DNA of 64,000 bases, taken from the NCBI GenBank assembly GCA_021772615.1, contig JAJFLQ010000104.1, positions 62,001-126,000 of the forward strand, written 5' to 3'. Position 1 is the first letter of the stretch. Each line of letters opens with the position of its first letter. This DNA is from Verrucomicrobiota bacterium. GTDB taxonomy: Bacteria; Verrucomicrobiota; Lentisphaeria; JABSQK01; JAJFLO01. Under the pieces are notes generated by a model. The model worked only from the letters and a program-made list of their open reading frames with translations. It ran no database searches and had not been told where the DNA came from. Position numbers and translations under genes: made by a program. Of this stretch, positions 36,169 through 44,797 are shown one piece after another.

Positions 36169-39100
36169 ATGGAGGACCACCCCAAATATATGAAACCTAC
36201 TACGCTCGCCGGGCTTCTGCAATCGCGCGGTGAAAATCATCCAAAATCTCACGCATATACGTTTGTGTCCGCGGGTTCGCCGGACCTGCGCATAACGTAC
36301 GGCGATCTGCATTGTCGCGCCCTTGCGATCGCCGCGATGCTCCGAGCCGAGTCAGCGTCGGTCGGCGATCGCGCGTTGGTGCTGCTGCCCTCCGGAGTCG
36401 ACTTTGTTGCCGCGTTCTTCGGCTGCATGTATGCCGGGGTCATCGCGGTGCCGATATTTCCGCCGCGTAACAATCGCAATCTCAGTCGGATAAAGTCGAT
36501 CGCCACTGATGCCGATGCGGCCGTCTGCGTTAGCACCGGTGCGGTCAAAGCCCGCACGCAGCACTTGCTCAGCGATGATCCGGCGCTGAACGCGGTAGCC
36601 TGGTGTTTGGTCGACGACCAACCGCCTGCTGTCGCCACAGCCGACACGGTCTGTGTCTGCTCTCCGGCGGATACGGCTGTCCTGCAATACACCTCGGGGT
36701 CAACCTGTGCGCCGCGCGGCGTGATGGTGTCGCATGCCAATTTCCTGCATAACCTCGCGTTCATGCACAGGCGCTGGGACCATCATGACGGCAGTACATT
36801 TGTCAGCTGGTTGCCGTTTTTTCACGATATGGGGCTGGTTGCCGGTCTGTTGCAGCCGCTCTACGGTGGTTTTCCCGGTATTCTCATGTCGCCCATGACC
36901 TTTCTGCAGGAACCGCGCAGTTGGCTCGAGGCGATCTCGCGCTTTCGTGCGACGTCAACGATTGCGCCCAATTTCGCGTATGAACTCTGCGTATCGAAGA
37001 TCCCGGATGAGGACAAGGTTGGTCTGGATTTGTCGTGCTGGCACCAGGCTGTCAACGGCGCCGAGCCGATTCGCGACGCGACGCTCCATCGGTTTGCCTC
37101 CGCATTTGCAGGTTGCGGTTTCGAAGCCACGGCGCTCAACCCCGGCTATGGCCTCGCCGAAGCGACATTGGTGGTCTCGGTTGGGCAGGCGCGCGAACCG
37201 TGGGATGTGCTCCATATAAGCAATGCCGCGATGCTGAACCATGATGTTGTCGAGGTTCCGGAAGGCACACCCGACGCGCGCCGCATTGTTTCATGCGGCC
37301 GATCCGCGGAGGATCAGGACGTGGTGATCGCGGACCCAGCGGCGTTTTCGGTCGCAGCCCCGAATCGGATCGGCGAGATCTGGCTGAAGGGGGCGAGCGT
37401 GGCTTCGGGTTACTGGCGGCAGCCGGCGCTTACCGAGCAAACCTTTGGCGTGCGATTGCGTTCATCCGGCGATGGTCCCTATTTGCGTACCGGCGACCTT
37501 GGCTTTGTATGGCGCAACAATCTGTTCGTGACCGGCCGCCTCAAGGATCTCATCATCATCCACGGCGTCAATCACTACCCACAGGATATCGAACGGACGG
37601 TTCAGGATTGCAGCTCGGATCTGATTCGCGACGCGGGCGCGGCATTTTCCATTTCCACGGATGAAGGTTCGCAACTCGTGGTCGTCCAGGAACTTCGCAG
37701 GCACGCGAAATACGACTTTGATGCGTTGAGCGCAACGATCCAGCAGGCTGTCCTCGAGGCACATGGCCTGGCACTCGGCGGCCTGGCGCTGGTGCGGACT
37801 AAGAGCGTGCCGAAGACCACGAGCGGCAAGATACAGAGGTCGCTGTGCCGGCAGGCGTACGAAGCGGAGTCGTTAAGAATAGTCGATCTGTGGCGCTGCT
37901 CCAGTCAACCCGATGTAGCACTATACGACTGCGAACATCCCGCCATTGCGGTCTCCGTTGATGCTGACGATCGCGCAGTTTTTCGCGATTGGCTTCGCGA
38001 TCAGATCAGTGCGGTAGCGCAACTGGACCGGCGCGAAATCGACGACCGCCGCCCCCTGGCTCGTTACGGCGTCGATTCGGTGCTTGCCGTATCAATCGCA
38101 GGCGACATCGCGCGAAAGGTGAATCGCGCGTTGCCCGCCAGTCTTCTGTTTGACTACCCGACGGTCGCCGATGTAACCGGCTTTTTGTTCCCGGACGCGC
38201 CGCAGGCATCGGCAATTTCGTCTCCGCGCGGGTTCGGTGATATAGAAGCCGTCGCGGTCATTGGGCTTGGGTGTCGCTTTCCGGGGGCAAATGGTGCGAA
38301 CGCGTTCCGGCATCTCCTGCTCGGCGGTATCGATGCGGTCTCCGAGGTGGATGCGGATCGTTGGGGCGTCGATGCCTATGTTCGCCGTCATCCCGAGATT
38401 CCAGGGTTGCGCTACGGAGGCTTCGTCGAGAATGTCTTTCGTTTCGATCGCCATCTTTTCGGGTTGACGCGCAAGGAAACCATGGCGATGGACCCGCAGC
38501 AGCGGTTGGCTCTCGAAACGGCATGGCGCGCACTTGAGGATGCTGGTATGGCGTCGACGTCGCTGGAGGGCAGTGCGACCGGTGTCTATGTCGGTGCGAG
38601 CAGCCTGGATTTTTCCGCGTTGACGTTGCGCGGCGGTGCGGCCGGTGCAGGTGCGTACGCCGGTACCGGCATGGCCCACAGCCTGATCGCAAATCGCATC
38701 TCGTATTGTCTCAATCTGCGCGGCCCAAGTGTCGTCGTCGACACGGCATGCTCCTCGTCGCTCGTTGCGATTCATCAGGCGTGTGTGGCTCTGCATGCGG
38801 GAGACTGCGATCTCGCCCTTGCCGGCGGGGTGAACCTGTTGCTGGGACCGGAAATGACCGTGGCCCTGGCCCGCGCCAACATGATGGCGACCGACGGCCG
38901 TTGTAAGACGTTCGATCATCGTGCCGATGGCTATGTCCGCGGCGAGGGATGCGGCTTCGTCGTTCTGCGACCATTGCGTCAGGCGGTCGCTGCGGGAGAT
39001 CGTGTTTTGGCCGTCGTTCGCGGGTCGGCAATCAATCAGGACGGCCGGAGCAACGGTCTTACCGCTCCAAACGGGCCGGCGCAGGAGGCCGTTATTCGGT

Positions 39101-42100
39101 CCGCATTGCGGCGTGCACGCGTTCGTGCGCCCGAGATCGGCTATGTTGAATGTCACGGTACCGGTACGCCGCTCGGCGATCCTCAGGAAGTGAACGCGCT
39201 GTACAATGTCCTGCACGGGAACGGTACCGGCAGTGTTCGTTGCGTGCTTGGCGCGGTGAAGACGAATATTGGTCATCTCGAGGCTGCAGCCGGAATCGCG
39301 GGGTTTATCAAGGCGGTGCACGCTGTAGCGGACGGCGTGATTCCGGGGAATCTGCACCTTGAGAAACGGAATCCCGCACTGGACAGCGTCGCAGATTTCT
39401 TTGTCCTGCCAACTGCTACTGTAACGTGGCCGGGCGAGACGGGTAACGAACGTCTTGCCGGCGTGAGTTCCTTTGGTTTCGGCGGCACCAATGCACATGT
39501 GATTCTTGGACAGGGGCCTGCTGCCGCGACCGCCGCGTTTACTGCGGCAGCATGTGACGATCTTGACGATCGACCGATACATGTTCTCACGCTGTCCGCG
39601 AGGACTGCCGCGTCCCGCGACGACCTGGCCCGCGACGTTGAGGCGTTCCTTGGGGAAACCGAGGCGTATGATTTCGCCAGTATCTGTCACACCGCCGTAT
39701 CCCGTCGTATGCACTTTCCGTATCGCCTGGCTGTTGTTGCTCCCGATGCGGCTGTGTGCCGCAGGCTTCTTGAGTCTTGTGGCGACGACGTCGTTGCGCC
39801 CGAAGTGTGCCACGGGGTAGTGGCTACGGCGGTGCCGATCGTCACGTTCGTATTTGTCGACCACGGTAGCGGCTACGGCGGACTGCTGGATGAGCTGTAC
39901 CGTAGCAGTGCGGTGTTTCGAGACGAATACGATACATGCAGCGACGTCGCCCGCGAATTGGGCGATGCGGAATGCGTCGACATTGGCATGCGAACGATTG
40001 AAACTCGCGATACCGACGGCCCCCCGGATCCGATGCTCGCGGTTGCCGCCCACCTTGCGCTCGCCCGCCTCTGGCAGTCGTGGGGCGTCGTGCCGCATGC
40101 GGCGATCGGCCATGGCGCAGGCGAACTCGCCGCGGCGCATGTGATGGGACGCATGGGGCGTCGCGACTGTCTCGCTGCCGCGTTGGCGTGGCGACCCTCG
40201 ACGGACGGTTCGGATGCGCAACCGGACCTGACCACCGAACGCCATGCGGATGTTGACGATCTTGGCGGAGCTGTTGACAGCTGCGTCCGGCTTGAAGTGA
40301 GTTTGTCCGAGCCCTGCGGCAAATCATCCAAAGCCGCCAGGGGTGGAGCCTGGCTGGGGCCGGCGTGTTCGCTGGCGCGGTTGCACTGTCTGGGCATCCC
40401 GGTCGATTGGGTCGCCTTCGATTGTTCGCGAAACCGACGCGTGACGGCGTTGCCGGGAACGCCGTTCGATCAGGAGTGCTACGAATTCGTTGCGCCCCCG
40501 GGCGTCGATCACGCCGTGTCGAAGCGATTTTCCGCCGTCACGACGGCTGCAGCCGAGCAGGCCGACTACGGGTTTGAATCGTGCGCTATACACCAAAGCC
40601 GCGACGAGATGCGAGCCCTGAATCAATTGGCGCGATGGTATCAATGCCGGACGCTGGATGCCCTGGGCTGCTTCGCCGATCAGCACACGGAGATTTCGGT
40701 TAAAACCCTTGCTTCCCGGTATGGTGTGACGTCGCGTTACCGTACGTTGATGGCGCGATGGCTCGACGGACTCGCTGCGGATCGCCTGCTCGACCGTACC
40801 GCATTCGGTTTTCGTCAGGCTGCGCGAATGCCCGTATTTATGCGTAGTGGGAAGCAGAATGAGCAGGCAGAGACCGATCCTGAAAACGGATTGTCGGCCA
40901 TGGTGTCTCTGTTACACCGATTCGGCAGTGAATTGTCGGCGATTGTTACGGGATCACGCAACCCACTGGACGTGATGTTTCCATCTGGAGACTTCGCTGT
41001 GGCCGATCACGTCTACCGCCTGTCCGGGCCGGGCCGTTATTTCAACGGGATCGTGGCCGCGGCACTGCGAGCGGTGTACGCGGAGTCCGGTGACAGCCGC
41101 ACAATACGAATTCTCGAAATTGGCGCCGGCACCGGCGCGACAACCGCGGCTGTTCTTCCAATCTGTGACGTCGATAGGACGGTATACGACTTCACCGACA
41201 TTGGCGATGTGTTTCTCAATCGGGCGTCGTCCTCATTCGGAAATTTTCCGTTTGTGCGATATCGTCGACTGGATGTTGAAGTGTGTCCCGCAGAGCAGGG
41301 ATTTGACCTGCAGGCCTACGATGTGGTTATCGCGGCGAATGTGCTTCACGCGACCCATCATCTGGATCAGACGCTTGCCCATGTGTCTGCGTTACTCAAG
41401 CCGCGCGGTACATTGCTGCTTTGGGAAGCGACGACACAACAGCCGTGGTTCGATACGGTATTCGCCACGCTTGACGGATGGGATCGGTTCGATGACGGCA
41501 TACGACTGCGGCACCCGTTGCTGTCTGCATATTCGTGGCGTCGACTGCTGCTGGACACCGGGTTTTCCGGATTCGCCGCAATACCGGGCCAGGATCTACC
41601 GGACACCGGGCTGGGGCAGCACGTGATGGTGGCCGAGAATGGTGGCGAATCGGCCGCTGCGCCGCTGCGCCCGCTGCGTGACGAGGATGCCGACGGTACC
41701 AACAAAAACACCGTTCTGAATGGGACGCCGCCTCTACTGACCGTTGCGTGGCGAACGTGCGAATTAATCAACAACGACCGCGAGCGCATGCTGCCGCCGG
41801 GCGGCTGGCTGCTTATCGCGGACGCTGGTGAAACAACGACCCGGATCTGCACCTGCCTGAGTGATGCCGGACACACGCCCGTTTTTCTCGACCGTGCGAC
41901 GTGTACGCTTTCGATCGACAACGAAGACGTCGTGCGCCGGCTTCTGGCTGATACGGTCGCTACGAAATTGTCGTTGCCGCTCCACGGCGTTGTGTTCTGC
42001 GTCGACGGCCTGAAGGATACGACGGGGGCAGTGGTGACTCAGGCAGCTGGCATTGCGACGCGGAATTGTGACGCGGCAATCGCACTGTTTCGCGCGCTCA

Positions 42101-43566
42101 CCGACATGCCGGATATCTTCGGTAAAGCTCGCATGTGGGTTATCACCAGAGGCGCTCAGCTCGTGGACGACACACCAGGTCCGGTGTCGGCCGAAGCGGC
42201 GGCGATGTGGGGGCTGTGTCGTGTAGCCTCTATTGAATCGCCGGTGCATTGGGGCGGGTTGGTGGATTTCGACCCGCGCGGGTCGCAGGATGAAGCAGCG
42301 TTATTGTGTCGCGATCTTCTTGGTGACCCGATGGACAATCAGGTTGCGTATCGGACCGAACGCAGATTTGTAATGAAGATCGAGCACTATAACCTCTGTG
42401 AACGAAAGCACCTTCCTTTTCGCTGCCGGCCGGACGCTACCTATGTTATCACCGGTGGACTCGGAGGTATGGGCGTTCTAACGGCACGCGCCTTGATCGC
42501 ATCGGGTGCGCGGCATCTCCTTTTACTCGGTCTCGAGCCGGCGCCGCCACGGTCCCGTTGGGCCGCCTCGGATTTGAGTGCGATTCATCGAGAACGGATA
42601 GACGCAGTCTGCGGGCTGGAATCGGCCGGTGCTGCCGTCTACACCGGATTTTTCGACATCGCCGACCGTGATGCCTTCACGTCTTTTTTTCTGGACTTCA
42701 AGAGTCAGCGTCGGCCGCCGATCTGCGGCATCATTCACGCCGCAGGACGCGCTGCGGACGTAGCATTGCGTGAGACATCGTTGCGCGATCTTGCAGACGT
42801 GCTCGCGCCGAAAGTGGTCGGCGCATTGTTGCTGCATGAGCTGGCCGCAACGTTAGCGCTGGATTTTTTCGTTGTCTACTCGTCGGCTGCGGCCGTTATT
42901 CCGTCTCGTCGAGGCGGCAGTTATGCTGCCGCGAATGCGTTTCTTGACGGCGTGGCGGCCGGTCGCGCGTTCCACAATGCACCGGCGCTGTCCATAAATT
43001 GGGGGCCTGTCGACGGCGTCGGGATGGCCGCGGACGAGCAGTGGGGGCAGCGGCTCCGCGAGCGCGGCGTGCGTCCTCTCAGCCGAAAAACGGCCGAGCA
43101 GGTGCTGATGACGCTTCTCGCTGCGCCCGCGCCCGTGCACAACGCGATGGCGGTTACGGCAGATTGGCAGGCGGTCCGGCGTGCACTGCCTGTACATCAT
43201 AAGGATGCCTACCTGTCGGAACTTTCCGATTCCTCGAACGACGAGCCGGCTGCACCGGCGACCCGGAGCAACGTGCCCGGTGAAGCCACAATCGATCGAG
43301 CGACGGAGTCTTCGGCGAGCAGTGAGCCCGTACGCGTCGTCGTCGTCGAGGCACTTGCGACCTTGCTCGCGGAACGCAAGGCGACGATCCCCATCGATAC
43401 ACCGCTTGCCGACATTGGCCTTGATTCCATCATGGCTGTCCAGCTCGTGAACGAAATCGATGCCGCTTTCGGCGTCGAGATCGCGTCCGACGACATCATG
43501 ACATATTCGGTGGCAGGGATTGTAGATGTGATTGCGTTGCGTGGTGACGGTCAGTCGACCGGCTAG
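36169..43566 (+). CDS. Type I polyketide synthase, FAAL-ACP-KS-AT°-cMT-KR-ACP (PKS2)
   Basis: 2465 residues. FAAL about 10-590 (YTSGST near 175, GYGLAEA, RTGDLG, PKTTSGKIQ with Lys554) activates a fatty acid as acyl-AMP and loads the ACP (Ser637 in GVDSVLAV). KS about 694-1120 has the triad Cys861, His996, His1036. The AT region (1130-1450) is degenerate: GHGAGE has Gly1316 for the nucleophile Ser and most of the C-terminal half is missing. A C-methyltransferase follows (LEIGAGTGATT near 1650), then KR (YVITGGLGGMG near 2095; Ser2239, Tyr2252) and ACP (Ser2420 in GLDSIMAV). The start may instead be ATG 36190, which has GGAGG 14 bases upstream. No release domain. It would need an AT in trans, perhaps from PKS1. 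Confidence 0.85.
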   Translation: MEDHPKYMKPTTLAGLLQSRGENHPKSHAYTFVSAGSPDLRITYGDLHCRALAIAAMLRAESASVGDRALVLLPSGVDFVAAFFGCMYAGVIAVPIFPPRNNRNLSRIKSIATDADAAVCVSTGAVKARTQHLLSDDPALNAVAWCLVDDQPPAVATADTVCVCSPADTAVLQYTSGSTCAPRGVMVSHANFLHNLAFMHRRWDHHDGSTFVSWLPFFHDMGLVAGLLQPLYGGFPGILMSPMTFLQEPRSWLEAISRFRATSTIAPNFAYELCVSKIPDEDKVGLDLSCWHQAVNGAEPIRDATLHRFASAFAGCGFEATALNPGYGLAEATLVVSVGQAREPWDVLHISNAAMLNHDVVEVPEGTPDARRIVSCGRSAEDQDVVIADPAAFSVAAPNRIGEIWLKGASVASGYWRQPALTEQTFGVRLRSSGDGPYLRTGDLGFVWRNNLFVTGRLKDLIIIHGVNHYPQDIERTVQDCSSDLIRDAGAAFSISTDEGSQLVVVQELRRHAKYDFDALSATIQQAVLEAHGLALGGLALVRTKSVPKTTSGKIQRSLCRQAYEAESLRIVDLWRCSSQPDVALYDCEHPAIAVSVDADDRAVFRDWLRDQISAVAQLDRREIDDRRPLARYGVDSVLAVSIAGDIARKVNRALPASLLFDYPTVADVTGFLFPDAPQASAISSPRGFGDIEAVAVIGLGCRFPGANGANAFRHLLLGGIDAVSEVDADRWGVDAYVRRHPEIPGLRYGGFVENVFRFDRHLFGLTRKETMAMDPQQRLALETAWRALEDAGMASTSLEGSATGVYVGASSLDFSALTLRGGAAGAGAYAGTGMAHSLIANRISYCLNLRGPSVVVDTACSSSLVAIHQACVALHAGDCDLALAGGVNLLLGPEMTVALARANMMATDGRCKTFDHRADGYVRGEGCGFVVLRPLRQAVAAGDRVLAVVRGSAINQDGRSNGLTAPNGPAQEAVIRSALRRARVRAPEIGYVECHGTGTPLGDPQEVNALYNVLHGNGTGSVRCVLGAVKTNIGHLEAAAGIAGFIKAVHAVADGVIPGNLHLEKRNPALDSVADFFVLPTATVTWPGETGNERLAGVSSFGFGGTNAHVILGQGPAAATAAFTAAACDDLDDRPIHVLTLSARTAASRDDLARDVEAFLGETEAYDFASICHTAVSRRMHFPYRLAVVAPDAAVCRRLLESCGDDVVAPEVCHGVVATAVPIVTFVFVDHGSGYGGLLDELYRSSAVFRDEYDTCSDVARELGDAECVDIGMRTIETRDTDGPPDPMLAVAAHLALARLWQSWGVVPHAAIGHGAGELAAAHVMGRMGRRDCLAAALAWRPSTDGSDAQPDLTTERHADVDDLGGAVDSCVRLEVSLSEPCGKSSKAARGGAWLGPACSLARLHCLGIPVDWVAFDCSRNRRVTALPGTPFDQECYEFVAPPGVDHAVSKRFSAVTTAAAEQADYGFESCAIHQSRDEMRALNQLARWYQCRTLDALGCFADQHTEISVKTLASRYGVTSRYRTLMARWLDGLAADRLLDRTAFGFRQAARMPVFMRSGKQNEQAETDPENGLSAMVSLLHRFGSELSAIVTGSRNPLDVMFPSGDFAVADHVYRLSGPGRYFNGIVAAALRAVYAESGDSRTIRILEIGAGTGATTAAVLPICDVDRTVYDFTDIGDVFLNRASSSFGNFPFVRYRRLDVEVCPAEQGFDLQAYDVVIAANVLHATHHLDQTLAHVSALLKPRGTLLLWEATTQQPWFDTVFATLDGWDRFDDGIRLRHPLLSAYSWRRLLLDTGFSGFAAIPGQDLPDTGLGQHVMVAENGGESAAAPLRPLRDEDADGTNKNTVLNGTPPLLTVAWRTCELINNDRERMLPPGGWLLIADAGETTTRICTCLSDAGHTPVFLDRATCTLSIDNEDVVRRLLADTVATKLSLPLHGVVFCVDGLKDTTGAVVTQAAGIATRNCDAAIALFRALTDMPDIFGKARMWVITRGAQLVDDTPGPVSAEAAAMWGLCRVASIESPVHWGGLVDFDPRGSQDEAALLCRDLLGDPMDNQVAYRTERRFVMKIEHYNLCERKHLPFRCRPDATYVITGGLGGMGVLTARALIASGARHLLLLGLEPAPPRSRWAASDLSAIHRERIDAVCGLESAGAAVYTGFFDIADRDAFTSFFLDFKSQRRPPICGIIHAAGRAADVALRETSLRDLADVLAPKVVGALLLHELAATLALDFFVVYSSAAAVIPSRRGGSYAAANAFLDGVAAGRAFHNAPALSINWGPVDGVGMAADEQWGQRLRERGVRPLSRKTAEQVLMTLLAAPAPVHNAMAVTADWQAVRRALPVHHKDAYLSELSDSSNDEPAAPATRSNVPGEATIDRATESSASSEPVRVVVVEALATLLAERKATIPIDTPLADIGLDSIMAVQLVNEIDAAFGVEIASDDIMTYSVAGIVDVIALRGDGQSTG

Positions 43567-43599
43567 GCGTCCGTTGGAAAGGTTGATTTGCGCCCCAAG

Positions 43600-43630
43600 A
43601 ACGGGCAAACACTTCCTTTGCCCGTTTTCT
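43600..43630 (+). terminator. Rho-independent terminator after PKS2
   Basis: AACGGGCAAA (43600-43609) pairs perfectly with TTTGCCCGTT (43617-43626) around a 7-base loop, followed by TTCT. It lies 34 bases after the PKS2 stop. Confidence 0.75.
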
Positions 43631-43723
43631 GATTTGTCAGTATGGAATGCCGAGCTTGCTCGGGAACCGTAAAAGTCGGCCTGGAGTAATTGCGTGGCCG
43701 CGGTAGAATCCTGAGGTAAAATC

Positions 43724-43846
43724 ATGACGTCAATTGCAGTCAGTCTCGAAGATTGCAAAGCCAAATCACTGGAGGACACCGGCATTGATCTGTGTCCTGA
43801 AGGCCTATATGAAATGAGTCACTCCGGTACGCTAACTATTCGATGA
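43724..43846 (+). CDS. Possible small ORF, hypothetical
   Basis: Forty codons beginning MTSIAVSLED with TGAGGT about eight bases before the ATG. The peptide has no recognised motif and no membrane segment. It may be a real small protein or a gene remnant; only the ribosome-binding site supports it. Confidence 0.2.
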   Translation: MTSIAVSLEDCKAKSLEDTGIDLCPEGLYEMSHSGTLTIR

Positions 43847-44245
43847 GCAACCGTGAACTGTGGTCCGACGCGGCAACAGCGCCGGGGTTTCGCCCGTTCA
43901 TCCGGGCCCCAACACGTAAAGGAGTGTTCCGTTCCGCTATTGGTGGTATGCGGGGTTGTACGCGTGTGCGCCGCGCCGCATATCAATCGAAGTGAACGAA
44001 CTGGAAGACAGCCGGGAGTAGTCACGAGACGGTCTTGACGGTCGCTCATCCGAAACGCGTTCGACAGAGCTGTAACGTTGACGTCCATTTTATCAACACG
44101 CCGACATCCCTGCTAAACGATGCAGGAATGATGAGATTCGAATTTACAGACGTTTGAGCCTACGCTCTCGAGCTCTGGTAAGCACGCTAAAGCGCGAACT
44201 CCAGCGAAAAGCTTTCAATGTACCACCACGCTTTGGGGGCCCGCG

Positions 44246-44301
44246 AATGGACGCCAATAACCGCTAACAAAAAAATGGATTCGCGTCCATTGGCGTCCAT
44301 T
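44246..44301. repeat. Intergenic inverted repeat
   Basis: AATGGACGCCAAT (44246-44258) is repeated inverted as ATTGGCGTCCATT (44289-44301); an extra GCGTCCAT copy precedes the right arm at 44283. Sequences of this kind recur between genes in several environmental phyla, as far as I recall; its function is unknown. Confidence 0.5.
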
Positions 44302-44797
44302 TGCGGTTCTTCCACGCCACATGCTGTACGGACTTCGTTGTTCACGGCTTTCTATGTGGCCGTTCCAACGCCCTGCCGACACGACGGATACATCTAAATC
44401 CGTGAACAGCTTCACCGAAAGCCTTAATTCAACGACAGTGGATCACCTTACAGAGGGGCGACAATGATTCCAAAACCATCTCGGTAATCAGCGTTCGATC
44501 GTGTTTCACGACGATTGTCGCTATGAGATGCCTGTTAACAGGCTCGTGTATTTTGCAGATGATTGCCGCGGCAGTTTGAGTCTCTGAAAGCATCGGCCGC
44601 TTGCGAATACGCATAAAAATGTTAGTGTGTTAATATGGCCATGGTCGCTTTTGCGCCCATATTCTCCCCGCCGAGTTGACGAGGCATGAGCATACGTCGT
44701 GCCGCTCCTTCTCCGCCGACTAGCGTCGGCACCCGCCTTCCGTTGCTCGTCGGTTCCGCTTGAACCAAAACATAGCAAGAAACGGAGCCTGTATTAT

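Larger units (their letters stand above)
43567..44797. other. Long intergenic region between PKS2 and otsAB
   Basis: Over 1.2 kb without a convincing gene. It holds the PKS2 terminator, one 40-codon frame with a ribosome-binding site (43724), the inverted repeat at 44246-44301, and a second 8-bp inverted repeat GTTCACGG/CCGTGAAC (44340-44347 and 44400-44407). Confidence 0.4.

Noticed and set aside
36690..36740. FAAL core motif reads TSGSTC, suspected inactivating change
   Set aside because: The position after GST varies in fatty acyl-AMP ligases, so the Cys is not evidence of inactivity.
38092..40245. Open frame of over 700 codons antisense to PKS2
   Set aside because: It lies wholly opposite conserved FAAL/KS/AT coding sequence, its product is Arg/His-rich without domain features, and such frames are expected in GC-rich genes.
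42853..43785. Open frame of 310 codons antisense to the end of PKS2
   Set aside because: It mirrors the KR and ACP coding sequence and has no protein-like features of its own.
43853..44614. Several 60-90-codon frames before otsAB
   Set aside because: Short, mutually overlapping on both strands, some reading through inverted repeats; none has protein features.
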